The notes: generated by a model from the letters alone, not told the origin. 64,000 nucleotides of DNA from Stutzerimonas kirkiae (GCF_004327335.1 NZ_QJUO01000012.1:1-64000); one strand, 5' to 3'. Counted from the first letter of the stretch, positions 27,907 through 37,206 are shown. Numbers and translations: made by a program.

Positions 27907-28661
27907 GCGATTTCGTGGCGCCGGAAGAGGCCTCGCTGCTGCATGAGCAGGGATTGGACACTTTTGAGGCACTGTGGAACCTGCCACTGGTTCCTGTCGA
28001 TGAGCCCAATGTGCGCGGCAAGGGCATCAGTACGGTGTACCGCCTGTGCATTGGCGAGCGCAGTTACTTCCTGAAGCGACAGAGCAATTACCTTACGCGC
28101 ACCTTGCGCCACCCGCTGAAGGGCGAGACGACCCTGGCCCGCGAGTTCAGGAATATCCGCCTGTATCGGCAGCGAGGCATACCCGCGCTGCATGCGGCTT
28201 TCTTCGGTGAGCGCAACCTGCCGGGAGAGCGACAGGCACTGTTGCTGACACCCGCGCTGGATGGCTGGCTGGACCTGCACCACTATCTGCTTGAGTGGCC
28301 GGAACTGGCCGAAGCCGAGCGCCAGGACGTGCTCGGGACCTGTGGCCGGCTGATCCGTACTTTGCACAGCCAGGGACAGAAGCATTCCTGCCTGTACCCC
28401 AAGCATGTCTTTCTGCGCAGGCAGGCGGGGAGCATGCAGGCCTGCCTGATCGACCTGGAGAAGACCCGCCCTCTGCTGCCGATCCGGATGGACCGTGTCG
28501 CGGATATCGAAACCCTGGTCCGGCGCGCCGCGGCCTGGGACGAGCGCTGTATCCGGCATTTGCTGGCCAGCTACCTGGATGTCGACGGGAGTGATGCCCG
28601 TATCGACGATTGGCTGCAGCGTCTGGCCAGGCGCCGGGCCGACAAGGAGTCGCGTGGATGA
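27903..28661 (+). CDS. InaA-like kinase-fold protein with altered catalytic loop (PA5007 type)
   Basis: A 252-residue member of the same kinase superfamily (InaA/Kdo kinase type). The lysine strand SYFLKRQSN is present and the DFG-equivalent ACLIDLEKTR is kept, but the catalytic loop reads KHSCLYPKHVFL, with Cys where the HRD/HGD aspartate should be. This YPKH variant is shared by InaA-like proteins as I recall. It may be a pseudokinase or use other residues. It corresponds to PA5007, sometimes called wapQ. ATGA overlap with the gene upstream. Confidence 0.8.
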   Translation: MSDFVAPEEASLLHEQGLDTFEALWNLPLVPVDEPNVRGKGISTVYRLCIGERSYFLKRQSNYLTRTLRHPLKGETTLAREFRNIRLYRQRGIPALHAAFFGERNLPGERQALLLTPALDGWLDLHHYLLEWPELAEAERQDVLGTCGRLIRTLHSQGQKHSCLYPKHVFLRRQAGSMQACLIDLEKTRPLLPIRMDRVADIETLVRRAAAWDERCIRHLLASYLDVDGSDARIDDWLQRLARRRADKESRG

Positions 28662-28674
28662 GAGGCACACGCCG

Positions 28675-30126
28675 ATGAAATTTTCCCTGCTGTGCCAGGC
28701 GGGTCGTTCGCCGAGTTTGCCCCTGAGTATCGAGCTGGGCCAGGACGAACTGTTGTTGCAACGCTGGTTGCGCGTATTGCCGGGGCAGCGGTATGTCGCG
28801 CAGGCCCAGTGGCAGGGGCGCGCAGTACTGGCCAAGCTGATGGTGGGCGGCAGGGCCGAACGGCATTTCACCCGTGAGCGCGAGGGCGCGCAGGCATTGG
28901 CCGGGCAGGGGTTGGCCACGCCCGCTCTGCTGGCCGAGGGCTACCAGGCCGGCGCAGGCGGCTGGTTGTTATTCGAATACCTGGACGATGCCTGTAGCCT
29001 GTGGGATGCCTGGAATACCGTGGCCCATGAGGCGCCGCTGTCGGCTGGGCAGCAGGCCGTGCTGGGAGCTGCGCTGGAAGTGGTCGCCAGGATGCATGCG
29101 CGGGGCTTGTGGCAGTCCGACCTGCACCTGGACAACCTGCTGCGCCACGCCGGCCAGTTGTATCTGATCGACGGTGGCGGAGTACACAGCGAGCAGGTTG
29201 GAAAGCCGCTGTCGCGCCAGCGCGTGCTGGAAAATCTCGGCCTGTTCTTCGCCCAGTTGCCGTCGGTGCTCGATCCCTTTATCGAAGAGTTGCTGGTTCA
29301 CTATATCCTCGCCAACGACAGCCATGCCTTGCCCATGGAGGCACTGCTCGACGAGATCGGCAAGGCCCGCGCCAGGCGCCTGCGCGATTACCTGGGCAAG
29401 CTGGGGCGCGATTGCAGCCTGTTCAGCGTCACGCGGGGGCTTGCCGGGCTGGAGGTGGTGCGGCGCCAGGACAAGCATGAGCTGGAGGCCCTGCTGGCCG
29501 ATCCCGATGCTTTCATCGGTACGGGGCGCCCGCTCAAGCAGGGGGGCAGCGCCACTGTCGCCGAGGTCGAGGCGGGCGGTCGTACGCTGGTGATCAAGCG
29601 CTACAACATCAAGGGTTTCACCCACTGGCTGAAGCGCTTCTGGCGCCCGACCCGAGCCTGGCACAGTTGGGTCGAGGGCAACCGCCTGAACTTCCTCGGC
29701 ATCGCCACCCCCGAGCCGCTGGCCCTGCTGGAAAGGCGCACCCTGGGATTGCGCGGGCGCAGCTATCTGATTACCGAATATGCTGGAGGCGAGGATATAA
29801 TCACTCGTTTCAGGCCCTACCTTGATGGCAATCCGCCCGAAGCGGAGCTGCAGGCACTGGTGCGGTTGCTACAGGCCATGCTGCGCGAGCGTATCAGCCA
29901 TGGCGATATGAAGGGCACCAACCTGCTCTGGAAGGATGGCGACTGGTTGCTGATCGACCTCGACGCCACCCGCCAGCACCGGGATGAACGAAGTTTCCAC
30001 CAGGCATTCGCGCGCGATCGCGCCCGCCTGCTGCGCAACTGGCCCACCGACTCGGCATTGCACCTGTCGCTCGACCGACGATTACCGAACAGCAGTTGCA
30101 AGCTGCAAGCTGCAAGCTGCAAGTAA
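28675..30126 (+). CDS. Double kinase-fold LPS core protein (PA5006 type)
   Basis: A 483-residue protein with two kinase-like halves. The first (about 45-260) has VLAKLMVGG, WQSDLHLDNLL and LYLIDGGGV; the second (about 290-470) has TLVIKRYN, ISHGDMKGTNLL and WLLIDLDAT. Both keep lysine, catalytic aspartate and DFG-equivalent. It corresponds to PA5006 by position. The ATG at 28675 was chosen; a GTG at 28654 overlapping the previous stop is possible. The last 10 or so codons (SSCKLQAASCK) are encoded by an inverted copy of the AGCTTGC heptamer repeat, which also provides the stop codon. Substrate unknown. Confidence 0.8.
   Translation: MKFSLLCQAGRSPSLPLSIELGQDELLLQRWLRVLPGQRYVAQAQWQGRAVLAKLMVGGRAERHFTREREGAQALAGQGLATPALLAEGYQAGAGGWLLFEYLDDACSLWDAWNTVAHEAPLSAGQQAVLGAALEVVARMHARGLWQSDLHLDNLLRHAGQLYLIDGGGVHSEQVGKPLSRQRVLENLGLFFAQLPSVLDPFIEELLVHYILANDSHALPMEALLDEIGKARARRLRDYLGKLGRDCSLFSVTRGLAGLEVVRRQDKHELEALLADPDAFIGTGRPLKQGGSATVAEVEAGGRTLVIKRYNIKGFTHWLKRFWRPTRAWHSWVEGNRLNFLGIATPEPLALLERRTLGLRGRSYLITEYAGGEDIITRFRPYLDGNPPEAELQALVRLLQAMLRERISHGDMKGTNLLWKDGDWLLIDLDATRQHRDERSFHQAFARDRARLLRNWPTDSALHLSLDRRLPNSSCKLQAASCK
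30096..30123. repeat. Heptamer repeat GCAAGCT forming the 3' end of a kinase gene
   Basis: About four units of GCAAGCT/TGCAAGC lie inside the last codons of the double kinase gene. Related CGCTTGAAGCTT-like units continue at 30152-30183 in the gap before the carbamoyltransferase gene. It is the inverse complement of the 11199-11257 array. Confidence 0.85.
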
Positions 30127-30204
30127 AGGCCCCGCGGGGCGAACATCGCTGTCGCTTGAAGCTTGCCGCTTGAAGCTTCCAGCTGCTTTTAAGAGGCTTT
30201 ACCC

Positions 30205-31959
30205 GTGTCATTGACGATTCTCGGCCTATCCGGCTCCCTCAGCCACGATCCCTCCGCAGCCCTGTACATCGACGGCAAACTGATCGCCGCCGCCGAAGAA
30301 GAGCGCTTCGTGCGCGACAAGCATGCGAAGAACCGCATGCCCTACGAGTCGGCCAAATTCTGCCTGGAGCAGGCTGGCATCAAACCGTCTGATGTCGACG
30401 TGGTGGCGATTCCCTTCGCCCCCATCAGCATTTTCGAGAAGGCCCGCTGGCACTACGCCAAGCGCTACTGGTACGCCCCGGACCGCGCGCTGGATGCCAT
30501 CCTGCTCGGCAACCGTCGTTACCACCGCTACCAGAAGCGCATCCAGTGGTGCCTGCAGCAACTGGGCTTCGACCTGAAGAAAGTGAAGATCGAGTCGGTC
30601 GAGCACCACCTGGCCCACGCCTCCAGCGCCTACCACTGCTCGGGCTTCAAGGAGAAGACGGCGATCCTCGGCATCGACGGCAAGGGCGAATACGCCACCA
30701 CCTTCTTCGGCTACGGCGAGAATGGCCGTATCCACAAGATCAAGGAGTTCTACGATCCGGACTCCCTCGGCGGCCTCTACGGCGCCATCACCGAGTACCT
30801 CGGCTTCGAAATGCTCGATGGCGAGTTCAAGGTCATGGGCATGGCGCCCTATGGTGATGCGGCCAAGTACGACTTCTCGCGCCTGGCCACCTTCGAGAAT
30901 GGCGAGCTGACCATCAACACCGACTACGCCAACGTCATCGGCTTCCGTCGCTACAAGGAAAAGGGCAAGGGCTACTACTTCTCGCCGAAGCTGATCGAGT
31001 GGCTGGGGCCGAAGCGCGAAGGCGACATCGCCGACGACCCCTATATCCACTACGCCGCCAGCATGCAGGCGCTGTTCGAGAAGCTGGCGCTGCAGATGAT
31101 GGACTACTACCTGGGCGACATCATCAGGGAGACCGGCAAGATCGCCTTCGCCGGCGGCTGCGCCCTGAACGTCAAGCTCAACCAGAAGATCATCGCCCGT
31201 CCGGAGGTGAAGGAGCTGTTCGTGCAGCCGGCTTCCGGCGATGCCGGCACCGCCGTCGGCGCGGCGGCCTATGTCTCGCACCAGCGCGGCGTACCGGTGG
31301 AGAAGATGGAGCACGTCTACCTCGGCCCGAGCTACAGCAACGAGGACGTGATCGCCGCCTGCGCCCGCCACCCCAATGCGCCCAAGTGGCAGAAGCTCGA
31401 CGACGTGCCGCAGCGCATCGCCAGGATCATGGTCGACGGCAACCCGGTGGCCTGGTTCCAGGGCCGCATGGAGTTCGGCCCGCGCGCTCTCGGTGGACGC
31501 TCCATCATCGGCTGCCCGAGCGTGCCGGGCGTGGCCGACCGCATCAACCAGCAGATCAAGTTCCGCGAGCGCTGGAGGCCGTTCTGCCCGTCGATGCTCG
31601 ATACCGTCGCCGCGCAGATGCTCAAGGTCGACCACCCAAGCCCGTTCATGACCTTCACCTTCGAAGTCAACGACGAGTGGAAGGAAAGGGTCGGCGAAGT
31701 CGTCCACGAGGACGGCACCTCCCGCGCCCAGGTGCTGGAGCGCCAGTACAACCCGCGCTGGTACGACCTGATGCTGGAGCTGGAAAAGCTGACCGGCAAC
31801 GGCGTGTCGCTGAACACCTCGCTCAACCGCCGCGGCGAACCGATGATCTGCTCGCCGACCGATGCGCTGAACATGTTCTATGGCTCCGATCTGCAGTATC
31901 TGATCATGGAGGACATTCTGGTGATCAAGGACGGGGCCGAGCCGAATGAGCCACTCTGA
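30205..31959 (+). CDS. NodU/CmcH-family carbamoyltransferase
   Basis: A 584-residue protein of the carbamoyltransferase family: an N-terminal Kae1/HypF-like ASKHA domain with VEHHLAHASSAY (metal-binding histidines) and PASGDAGTAVGAAAY, and a C-terminal domain with EFGPRALGGRSI. These enzymes move carbamoyl from carbamoyl phosphate to a hydroxyl. In P. aeruginosa the orthologue (PA5005) is held to carbamoylate heptose of the inner core, which fits this position. Its last codons overlap the next gene by 14 bases. Confidence 0.92.
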   Translation: MSLTILGLSGSLSHDPSAALYIDGKLIAAAEEERFVRDKHAKNRMPYESAKFCLEQAGIKPSDVDVVAIPFAPISIFEKARWHYAKRYWYAPDRALDAILLGNRRYHRYQKRIQWCLQQLGFDLKKVKIESVEHHLAHASSAYHCSGFKEKTAILGIDGKGEYATTFFGYGENGRIHKIKEFYDPDSLGGLYGAITEYLGFEMLDGEFKVMGMAPYGDAAKYDFSRLATFENGELTINTDYANVIGFRRYKEKGKGYYFSPKLIEWLGPKREGDIADDPYIHYAASMQALFEKLALQMMDYYLGDIIRETGKIAFAGGCALNVKLNQKIIARPEVKELFVQPASGDAGTAVGAAAYVSHQRGVPVEKMEHVYLGPSYSNEDVIAACARHPNAPKWQKLDDVPQRIARIMVDGNPVAWFQGRMEFGPRALGGRSIIGCPSVPGVADRINQQIKFRERWRPFCPSMLDTVAAQMLKVDHPSPFMTFTFEVNDEWKERVGEVVHEDGTSRAQVLERQYNPRWYDLMLELEKLTGNGVSLNTSLNRRGEPMICSPTDALNMFYGSDLQYLIMEDILVIKDGAEPNEPL

Positions 31960-33064
31960 TCCCTGGGTGCTGCAAATCTGCCATGGCTATGACGGGCCCT
32001 TCCTCGATTGTGCACGGCAGTATGCCAGCCTGTTCGCCGGCACCCGCTACAAGGTGCTGACGGTCTACCTGAGCGGCGCCGCGGATGCCGAGGTCGAGGC
32101 GGGCTCCGCCTCGGACGAGGTGGTTTTCCTCGGCTACGGCTCACGCGATATGCGCGGCCTCAAGTTGCGCATCATCCGCGATATCGCCCGCCTGGCGCGC
32201 TCGCGCGATTTCAGGCTGTGCATCGCCCACCGCTTCAAACCCACCTACATCGCCTGTCTGGCGACGCGCCTGCCGGTGATCGGGGTGAATCACGCCTTTG
32301 GCGTTTATCGGCGCTTTTCCCGCCGTTCGTTTGCTGCTCTATTCCGCAAACGTCTGTTGCTATTGGGCGTATCCAACGCCGTGCGCGATGACATCAGATC
32401 GTGCCTGCCGGCCTGGCCTGAGGCGCGAATCGAAACCCTGTACAACCGTATCGATATCGAAGCCGTACAGAGCCAGCAGGTCTCCCGCGAAGACGCGCGT
32501 GACCACCTCGGCTTGCCGCAGGAGGCATGGGTGGTTGGCAATGTGGGGCGACTCCATCCCGACAAGGATCAGGCGACCTTGATCCGTGGTTTTGCGTTGG
32601 CCCTGTCGAGCCTTCCTGCCAACAGCGTGCTGGTGATCGTGGGCCGCGGGCGCCTGGAGGCTGAACTGCGTGCGCTGGCCAAGGAATTGGGAGTCGAGCA
32701 GGCGGTGCTCTTCCTCGGACAGGTTGCTGACGCGAAACGCTATTTCAAGGCGTTCGATGTCTTCGCGCTGACGTCGGATCATGAACCGTTCGGCATGGTG
32801 TTGCTGGAGGCGATGGTGGCCGACCTGCCGCTGCTCAGTAGCGATGCCGGTGGCGCGCCGGAAGTGCTGGGTTCCCGGGGCCGGCTGTTTCCTCTGGGCG
32901 ACGTCCAGGCACTGGCATCCCGGTTAGCCGAGGTGGCCAGCCAGGCTCCGGCAGATTGGCGAGGTCACTTGCAGGCGCTGTTCTCCGACAGGGCAGCCAG
33001 AGAGCGCTTCTCCCTACTGCTGGAGCGCTGGGGGCTGATGGCGGAGGAGAGGTGCGCGCCATGA
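31946..33064 (+). CDS. GT4-family LPS core glycosyltransferase (WapH type)
   Basis: A 372-residue GT-B glycosyltransferase: C-terminal GT4 domain with GNVGRLHPDKDQATLIRGF and SDHEPFGMVLLEAMVADLPL. The N-terminal half contains LCIAHRFKPTYIA, a motif repeated in the GT4 protein at 44820 (VIAHRFKPINAF), suggesting the two are paralogues. By position it matches PA5004 (wapH), proposed to add an outer-core glucose. It overlaps both neighbours. Confidence 0.87.
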   Translation: MSHSDPWVLQICHGYDGPFLDCARQYASLFAGTRYKVLTVYLSGAADAEVEAGSASDEVVFLGYGSRDMRGLKLRIIRDIARLARSRDFRLCIAHRFKPTYIACLATRLPVIGVNHAFGVYRRFSRRSFAALFRKRLLLLGVSNAVRDDIRSCLPAWPEARIETLYNRIDIEAVQSQQVSREDARDHLGLPQEAWVVGNVGRLHPDKDQATLIRGFALALSSLPANSVLVIVGRGRLEAELRALAKELGVEQAVLFLGQVADAKRYFKAFDVFALTSDHEPFGMVLLEAMVADLPLLSSDAGGAPEVLGSRGRLFPLGDVQALASRLAEVASQAPADWRGHLQALFSDRAARERFSLLLERWGLMAEERCAP

Positions 33065-34017
33065 AAGTGTTGTTTCTGGTGCAGGCAGAGCAGCGTGCCA
33101 TCCTCGACCGTCTCTACGAAGGTATCGCGGCGCACTGCGATTGTGATATCCGCTGGCTGACCGATGCGGAGCAGGCCGATCTGAAGGGCTACTTTCGCGC
33201 CCAGGTAGATGTGCAGGCCTATGATCGCATCCTGTTCTTCCTGCGTTTCAAGAAGGAAATCCGTCAGGCCCGTTTCATTCGCCGTGTGCCCAATCTAGTG
33301 ATTCTCGAGCATGATGCTTACCAGAACTACATTCCTGGTAAGTACCAGGGGCGCTTCTCTCGCCACTACCGACGGTTACCCGGGGCCAGGGTGATCAACT
33401 CCGGCTACGGCGTGGTTCGCCGCTTGCGTGAGGAGGGTGTAGACGCAGTGTTCGTAGCCAAGGGCTATGACCAGGCATTACTGCGGGACTTGCAAGGTGT
33501 GCGGGACATCGAGCTGGGGTTCGTCGGCAGCCTCAAGAGCGGTGTCTACAGCGAGCGCAAAGCGTTCCTCGAAACGTTGAGTCAGGTCGAGCCGTTGCAA
33601 GCCATGCGTACCAATTCCGGTGACGATTACCTGAATGCGCTCAACCGTATCCGCTTTTTCGTCAGTGCCGATATCGGCATGGGCGAGTACATGATCAAGA
33701 ATTTCGAGGCCATGGCCTGCGGATGCGTACTGTTCGCCTATGACCAGGGCGAGGAGGAGAACCGCGCGCTGGGCTTTGTCGATATGCAGAATATCGTCCT
33801 GTATGGCTCGCTCGAAGAGTTTCGCGACAAGCTTGGACGTCTGCGCGCTGATCCTGCTCTCGCTGAGCGGGTCGCCGAGGCCGGCCGGCAACTGGTCGAG
33901 TCGCGCTTCAGTTTCGCCGAGCTGGGCCGGCAGATCGTCGAGGCGATGCGCCCGGCGCTGCGCGAGCGGCCACGGGAGAGCTTCTGGCAGCGCCTGCTGG
34001 GACGTTTCGTGCGATGA
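33061..34017 (+). CDS. Glycosyltransferase, GT-B type with group-1-like C-terminus
   Basis: A 318-residue protein beginning MKVLFLVQAEQRAILDRLYEG. The C-terminal half resembles glycosyl transferases group 1 (IGMGEYMIKNFEAMACGCVLFAY with an EAMACG-type motif, then a DPALAERVAEAGRQLVESRFS tail as in the Glyco_trans_1_2 domain). The start at 33061 overlaps the upstream stop as ATGA. It opens the variable block not found at this place in PAO1. Donor and acceptor are unknown. Confidence 0.75.
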   Translation: MKVLFLVQAEQRAILDRLYEGIAAHCDCDIRWLTDAEQADLKGYFRAQVDVQAYDRILFFLRFKKEIRQARFIRRVPNLVILEHDAYQNYIPGKYQGRFSRHYRRLPGARVINSGYGVVRRLREEGVDAVFVAKGYDQALLRDLQGVRDIELGFVGSLKSGVYSERKAFLETLSQVEPLQAMRTNSGDDYLNALNRIRFFVSADIGMGEYMIKNFEAMACGCVLFAYDQGEEENRALGFVDMQNIVLYGSLEEFRDKLGRLRADPALAERVAEAGRQLVESRFSFAELGRQIVEAMRPALRERPRESFWQRLLGRFVR

Positions 34018-34880
34018 GAGAACCGCGCATCTGCTTCGTTATCCCGTACTTCGGCGCCTGGCCGTTCTGGATGCCGTTCTTTCTGGAGAGCTGTCGCTAC
34101 AACCCGAGCATCGACTGGCTGCTGTTCAGCGATTGCGGCATCCCGCAGGACACCCCGGAGAACGTGCGCATCGTCGAGACCAGCTTCGCCGACTACTGCC
34201 GACTGGTTTCTCTGCGCCTGGGCATCGAGTTCGCCCCGGACTCCAGCTACAAGCTCTGCGATATCAAGCCGGCGCTCGGCTATGTCCACCAGGACCGGCT
34301 GCAAGGCTACGACTTCTGGGCGTTCGGCGATATCGACGTGATCTATGGCGACCTGCGCGAGTACTTCAGCGCCGAGCGCCTGGCGACCAAGGACCTGTTC
34401 TCGACCCACGACCAGCGCGTCTCCGGGCATCTCTGCCTGCTGCGCAACGATACCCGCATGCGCGAAGCGTTCATGCGCATCCCGCACTGGCGAGAGCGCT
34501 TCAACGAGGTGCACCAGGGGCTCGACGAGGGCGCCTTCAGCCGCCTGTTCATTCGCCACAAGAACTGGCCGGGGTTCCTGCGCCGGCTGGCCGCGCGCTG
34601 CAACGACTGGTCCAGGCGCAGCGAGTTCGTCGAGGCGCACAGCACCTTCACCCGGCTCGCCGACAGGTCGACGCGCGTCGCCGACACCTGGCACTGGCGG
34701 CAGGGCAAGCTGAGCAACAGCGACCTGCCGGGGCGGTCGCTGCCCTACCTGCATTTCATGGTCTGGAAGAATGGCCCCTGGAAGGGCCGGGAGGATCTGC
34801 TCGGACCGGTCGGGTTGCAGCATGCCGCCGCCTGGGAAATCAGCGAGATGGGCTGGCGCCAGGCCCAGCCCGGAAACTAA
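34014..34880 (+). CDS. DUF6625-like putative glycosyltransferase
   Basis: A 288-residue protein beginning REPRICFVIPYFGAWPFWMP. It looks like the DUF6625 family found in polysaccharide loci. WAFGDIDVIYGD contains a DxD-like acidic pair of the GT-A type, and the preceding KLCDIKPALGYV fits a donor-site helix. No signal peptide or membrane helix. It overlaps the upstream gene by ATGA, so it is part of the same operon. No member of this family is firmly characterised that I know of, so the function is only likely sugar transfer. Confidence 0.65.
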   Translation: MREPRICFVIPYFGAWPFWMPFFLESCRYNPSIDWLLFSDCGIPQDTPENVRIVETSFADYCRLVSLRLGIEFAPDSSYKLCDIKPALGYVHQDRLQGYDFWAFGDIDVIYGDLREYFSAERLATKDLFSTHDQRVSGHLCLLRNDTRMREAFMRIPHWRERFNEVHQGLDEGAFSRLFIRHKNWPGFLRRLAARCNDWSRRSEFVEAHSTFTRLADRSTRVADTWHWRQGKLSNSDLPGRSLPYLHFMVWKNGPWKGREDLLGPVGLQHAAAWEISEMGWRQAQPGN

Positions 34881-34892
34881 CCGTTAGGTCTT

Positions 34893-35795
34893 ATGGATAT
34901 GAATACTGCGACATCGCCGCACGAGCCGGGAGACGCCCCACTGATCTCGATCGTGGTGCCCTGCTTCAACGCCATGCGCTATCTGGACGAGTCGTTGCGC
35001 AGCATCTACGCCCAGGACTACCCGAACTTCGAGGTGATCGTGGTCGATGACGGCTCCAGCGATGGTAGCCTCGAACGCTTGCGCGAGTTGCAAGCGGAGT
35101 ATGACTTCCAGTTGTTCAGCCAGACCAATGCCGGGGTCAGCGCGGCGCTCAACCATGGGCTACAGCATGCGCGCGGGGTCTACGTGGCGACCCCGGACCT
35201 AGACGACATCATGCTGCCGCATTCCCTGGGGCTGCGTGCCCGCTACCTCGACGAGCACCCCGAGGTCGGCTGCGTCGGCGCCCTGGTCACCTACATCGAC
35301 CCGGACGGCCGGACGCTCAAGGAGCAGAGCGCCTCGGTGGTACGCGAGTGGTCGTTCGAGGAAATCTTCTGCGAGGCCATGGTAATCGGCGCGCCGGTGT
35401 CGCTGTACCGCATGGACGTGCTGCGCCAGGTGGGCTTCTACGACCCGCAGATCCGGGTTCAGGACTTCCAGATGACCTTACGCATCAGCGCCGCCGGCCA
35501 TCCGACCCATGTGCTGCCGGTGGTGGTCACCCGCTACCGCCGGCACCCGAACAATCTGTCGCGCAATTACCGGGTCCTGCTGGATGCCGACCTCAAGGCC
35601 ATCGAGCCATATCGTCAGCATCCGCTATACGAGCGCGGCCGGGTCGCGGTGATCAACAAGGCGCTCAAGTACGCGGTGGTGCAGAACCGCCGCGACGCCT
35701 GGCGGATGATCTGCATGATTCCCTGGCGCCTGATGGACCGCACCACACTCAAGCGTGCGCGGCGCCTGTTGTTTCATCGCGGAGGGCGGAAATGA
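34893..35795 (+). CDS. GT2-family glycosyltransferase
   Basis: A 300-residue GT-A enzyme: ISIVVPCFNAMRYLDESLRSI, EVIVVDDGSSDGS and YVATPDLDDIM, the last giving the metal-binding aspartates. VQDFQMTLRISAAG is the likely ED/QxxRW-like region. The start MDMNTATSP has a weak TAGGT upstream. Inverting enzyme of unknown donor, soluble. It overlaps the next gene by 4 bases. Confidence 0.87.
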   Translation: MDMNTATSPHEPGDAPLISIVVPCFNAMRYLDESLRSIYAQDYPNFEVIVVDDGSSDGSLERLRELQAEYDFQLFSQTNAGVSAALNHGLQHARGVYVATPDLDDIMLPHSLGLRARYLDEHPEVGCVGALVTYIDPDGRTLKEQSASVVREWSFEEIFCEAMVIGAPVSLYRMDVLRQVGFYDPQIRVQDFQMTLRISAAGHPTHVLPVVVTRYRRHPNNLSRNYRVLLDADLKAIEPYRQHPLYERGRVAVINKALKYAVVQNRRDAWRMICMIPWRLMDRTTLKRARRLLFHRGGRK

Positions 35796-36664
35796 TCTCG
35801 ATCGTCGTCTGTTCGATCCGTCCGCAGATGGCGGAAGCCCTGGCTCGCAACATCGAAGCGAGCATTGGCGTTGAATACGAGCTGATCGTCATCGACAACC
35901 GGGGCAGCGACCGTGGTCTGTGCCGTGTCTACAACGAAGGCGCCGGCCGTGCGCGGTATGAGGTCGTCTGCTTCATGCATGAGGATGTCGAGTTCCTCGA
36001 GGCGGGCTGGGGCCGCAACGTACTGGCGCATTTCGCCGAAGACCCGCAGCTCGGCGTGATCGGCGTAGCCGGCGCACGCTTCAAGAGCCGCGCGCCGTCC
36101 GGCTGGATGACCAGCGGGCGGGAGCGCTACAACTGCAGCCACCTGCATCAGGGCAGCGGCCCGGACGACGAGCTGCTGCATTCTCGGCGTGCTGGCGATG
36201 AGCGGCGCATCCGGGTGTGCACCCTGGATGGCGTGTGGATCTGTGCCCGCCGTGCGGTGTGGGAGGCGCTGCGTTTCAACGAGCAGTTGCGGAACTTCCA
36301 CTTCTACGATGTCGACTTCGCCCTGCGAGCCAGCCAGGAGCATGCCGTCGCGGTGGTCTACGACGTCGAGCTGCGGCATTTCTCCGGTGGCCATTTCGAC
36401 GGCCGCTGGATGGAGGAGGCGCTGGCCTACCACCAGCGGATCGTCTCGGTCCCGCTGCCGATGGCGCTGGACGATCTGGACGAGGCGGTATTGCGCCGCC
36501 TGGAGCGGCGCGGCATTCATTCCTGGCTGAAGTTCCTGCGCAAGGCCAAGGTTCCCCTGGCGCTGCGCTGGCGCTGGCTACGCGCCTGCCGGGTGCAGTC
36601 CTATCCGGGGCTCTGGTGGTTGGCGCTCAAGTTCCTGTTCTACTATCCACTGAAATTCCGTTGA
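35792..36664 (+). CDS. StrF-type GT-A glycosyltransferase domain protein
   Basis: A 290-residue protein beginning MISIVVCSIRPQMAEALARNI, with IDNRGSDRGLCRVYNEGA, VVCFMHEDVEFLEAGW and HFYDVDFALRAS. This arrangement is that of the streptomycin-biosynthesis StrF-like glycosyltransferase domain (PF13712 type). The HEDVE segment replaces the usual DxD. The true start at 35792 has GGAGGGCGG immediately before it; the frame is open for a further 148 codons upstream, but that stretch is a shadow of the preceding gene. Confidence 0.75.
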   Translation: MISIVVCSIRPQMAEALARNIEASIGVEYELIVIDNRGSDRGLCRVYNEGAGRARYEVVCFMHEDVEFLEAGWGRNVLAHFAEDPQLGVIGVAGARFKSRAPSGWMTSGRERYNCSHLHQGSGPDDELLHSRRAGDERRIRVCTLDGVWICARRAVWEALRFNEQLRNFHFYDVDFALRASQEHAVAVVYDVELRHFSGGHFDGRWMEEALAYHQRIVSVPLPMALDDLDEAVLRRLERRGIHSWLKFLRKAKVPLALRWRWLRACRVQSYPGLWWLALKFLFYYPLKFR

Positions 36665-36807
36665 TCGGCGTGCCTCGGCGGCGCCTGGCGCCAGATCCTG
36701 AATCTTCGCGGCATCCGACTTGGTATAGACTCTGCCGGAATTCTTAGGGCGCTGTCTTGCTGATGCCGTGTCGCTGTCAATTACTCTTTCAAGCCAGGCG
36801 GGTTTCT

Positions 36808-37206
36808 GTGGATTACCAACTGATCGATTTTGATGTCAAGGGCGATGCGACCGGGTCACTGGTCGCGATAGAGGGAGCGGGCAACATCCCCTTCAAGATC
36901 AAGCGTGTCTACTACATATATGGCACGACATCAGCCGCAGTCAGAGGGCGGCATGCCCATCGGCGCTTGCAGCAGTTGATCTTCTGCCCGATAGGCAGTT
37001 GCGAGTTCACCCTGGACGATGGCCGCGAGCGCCAGACCATACGTTTGCAGCACCCCAACCAGGGGCTCTACATAAAGAACAGTATATGGAGAGAGTTCAA
37101 TAACTTCTCGCCGGACTGCGTGGTGATGGTCCTGGCTTCGGAATGCTATGACGAGAGCGACTACATTCGGAACTACGACGAGTTCCTGCGTGAGGTGAGA
37201 GGATGA
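36808..37206 (+). CDS. dTDP-4-keto-6-deoxyglucose 3,4-ketoisomerase, FdtA/QdtA family
   Basis: A 132-residue RmlC-like cupin. [21 protein letters not shown] is followed by [14 protein letters not shown], the family motif whose histidines act in catalysis. It isomerises dTDP-4-keto-6-deoxyglucose to the 3-keto sugar, in the galacto (FdtA) or gluco (QdtA) form. A GTG start at 36808 is chosen because homologues begin here; ATG codons at 36757 and 36763 are in frame but give an unmatched extension. A possible extended -10 (TGGTATAGACT, 36721-36731) precedes it. It overlaps the next gene. Which isomer is made cannot be told by eye. Confidence 0.85.
   Translation: MDYQLIDFDVKGDATGSLVAIEGAGNIPFKIKRVYYIYGTTSAAVRGRHAHRRLQQLIFCPIGSCEFTLDDGRERQTIRLQHPNQGLYIKNSIWREFNNFSPDCVVMVLASECYDESDYIRNYDEFLREVRG

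Noticed and set aside
30226..31707. 493-codon minus-strand frame opposite the carbamoyltransferase
   Set aside because: Shadow; the plus-strand gene has all catalytic motifs.
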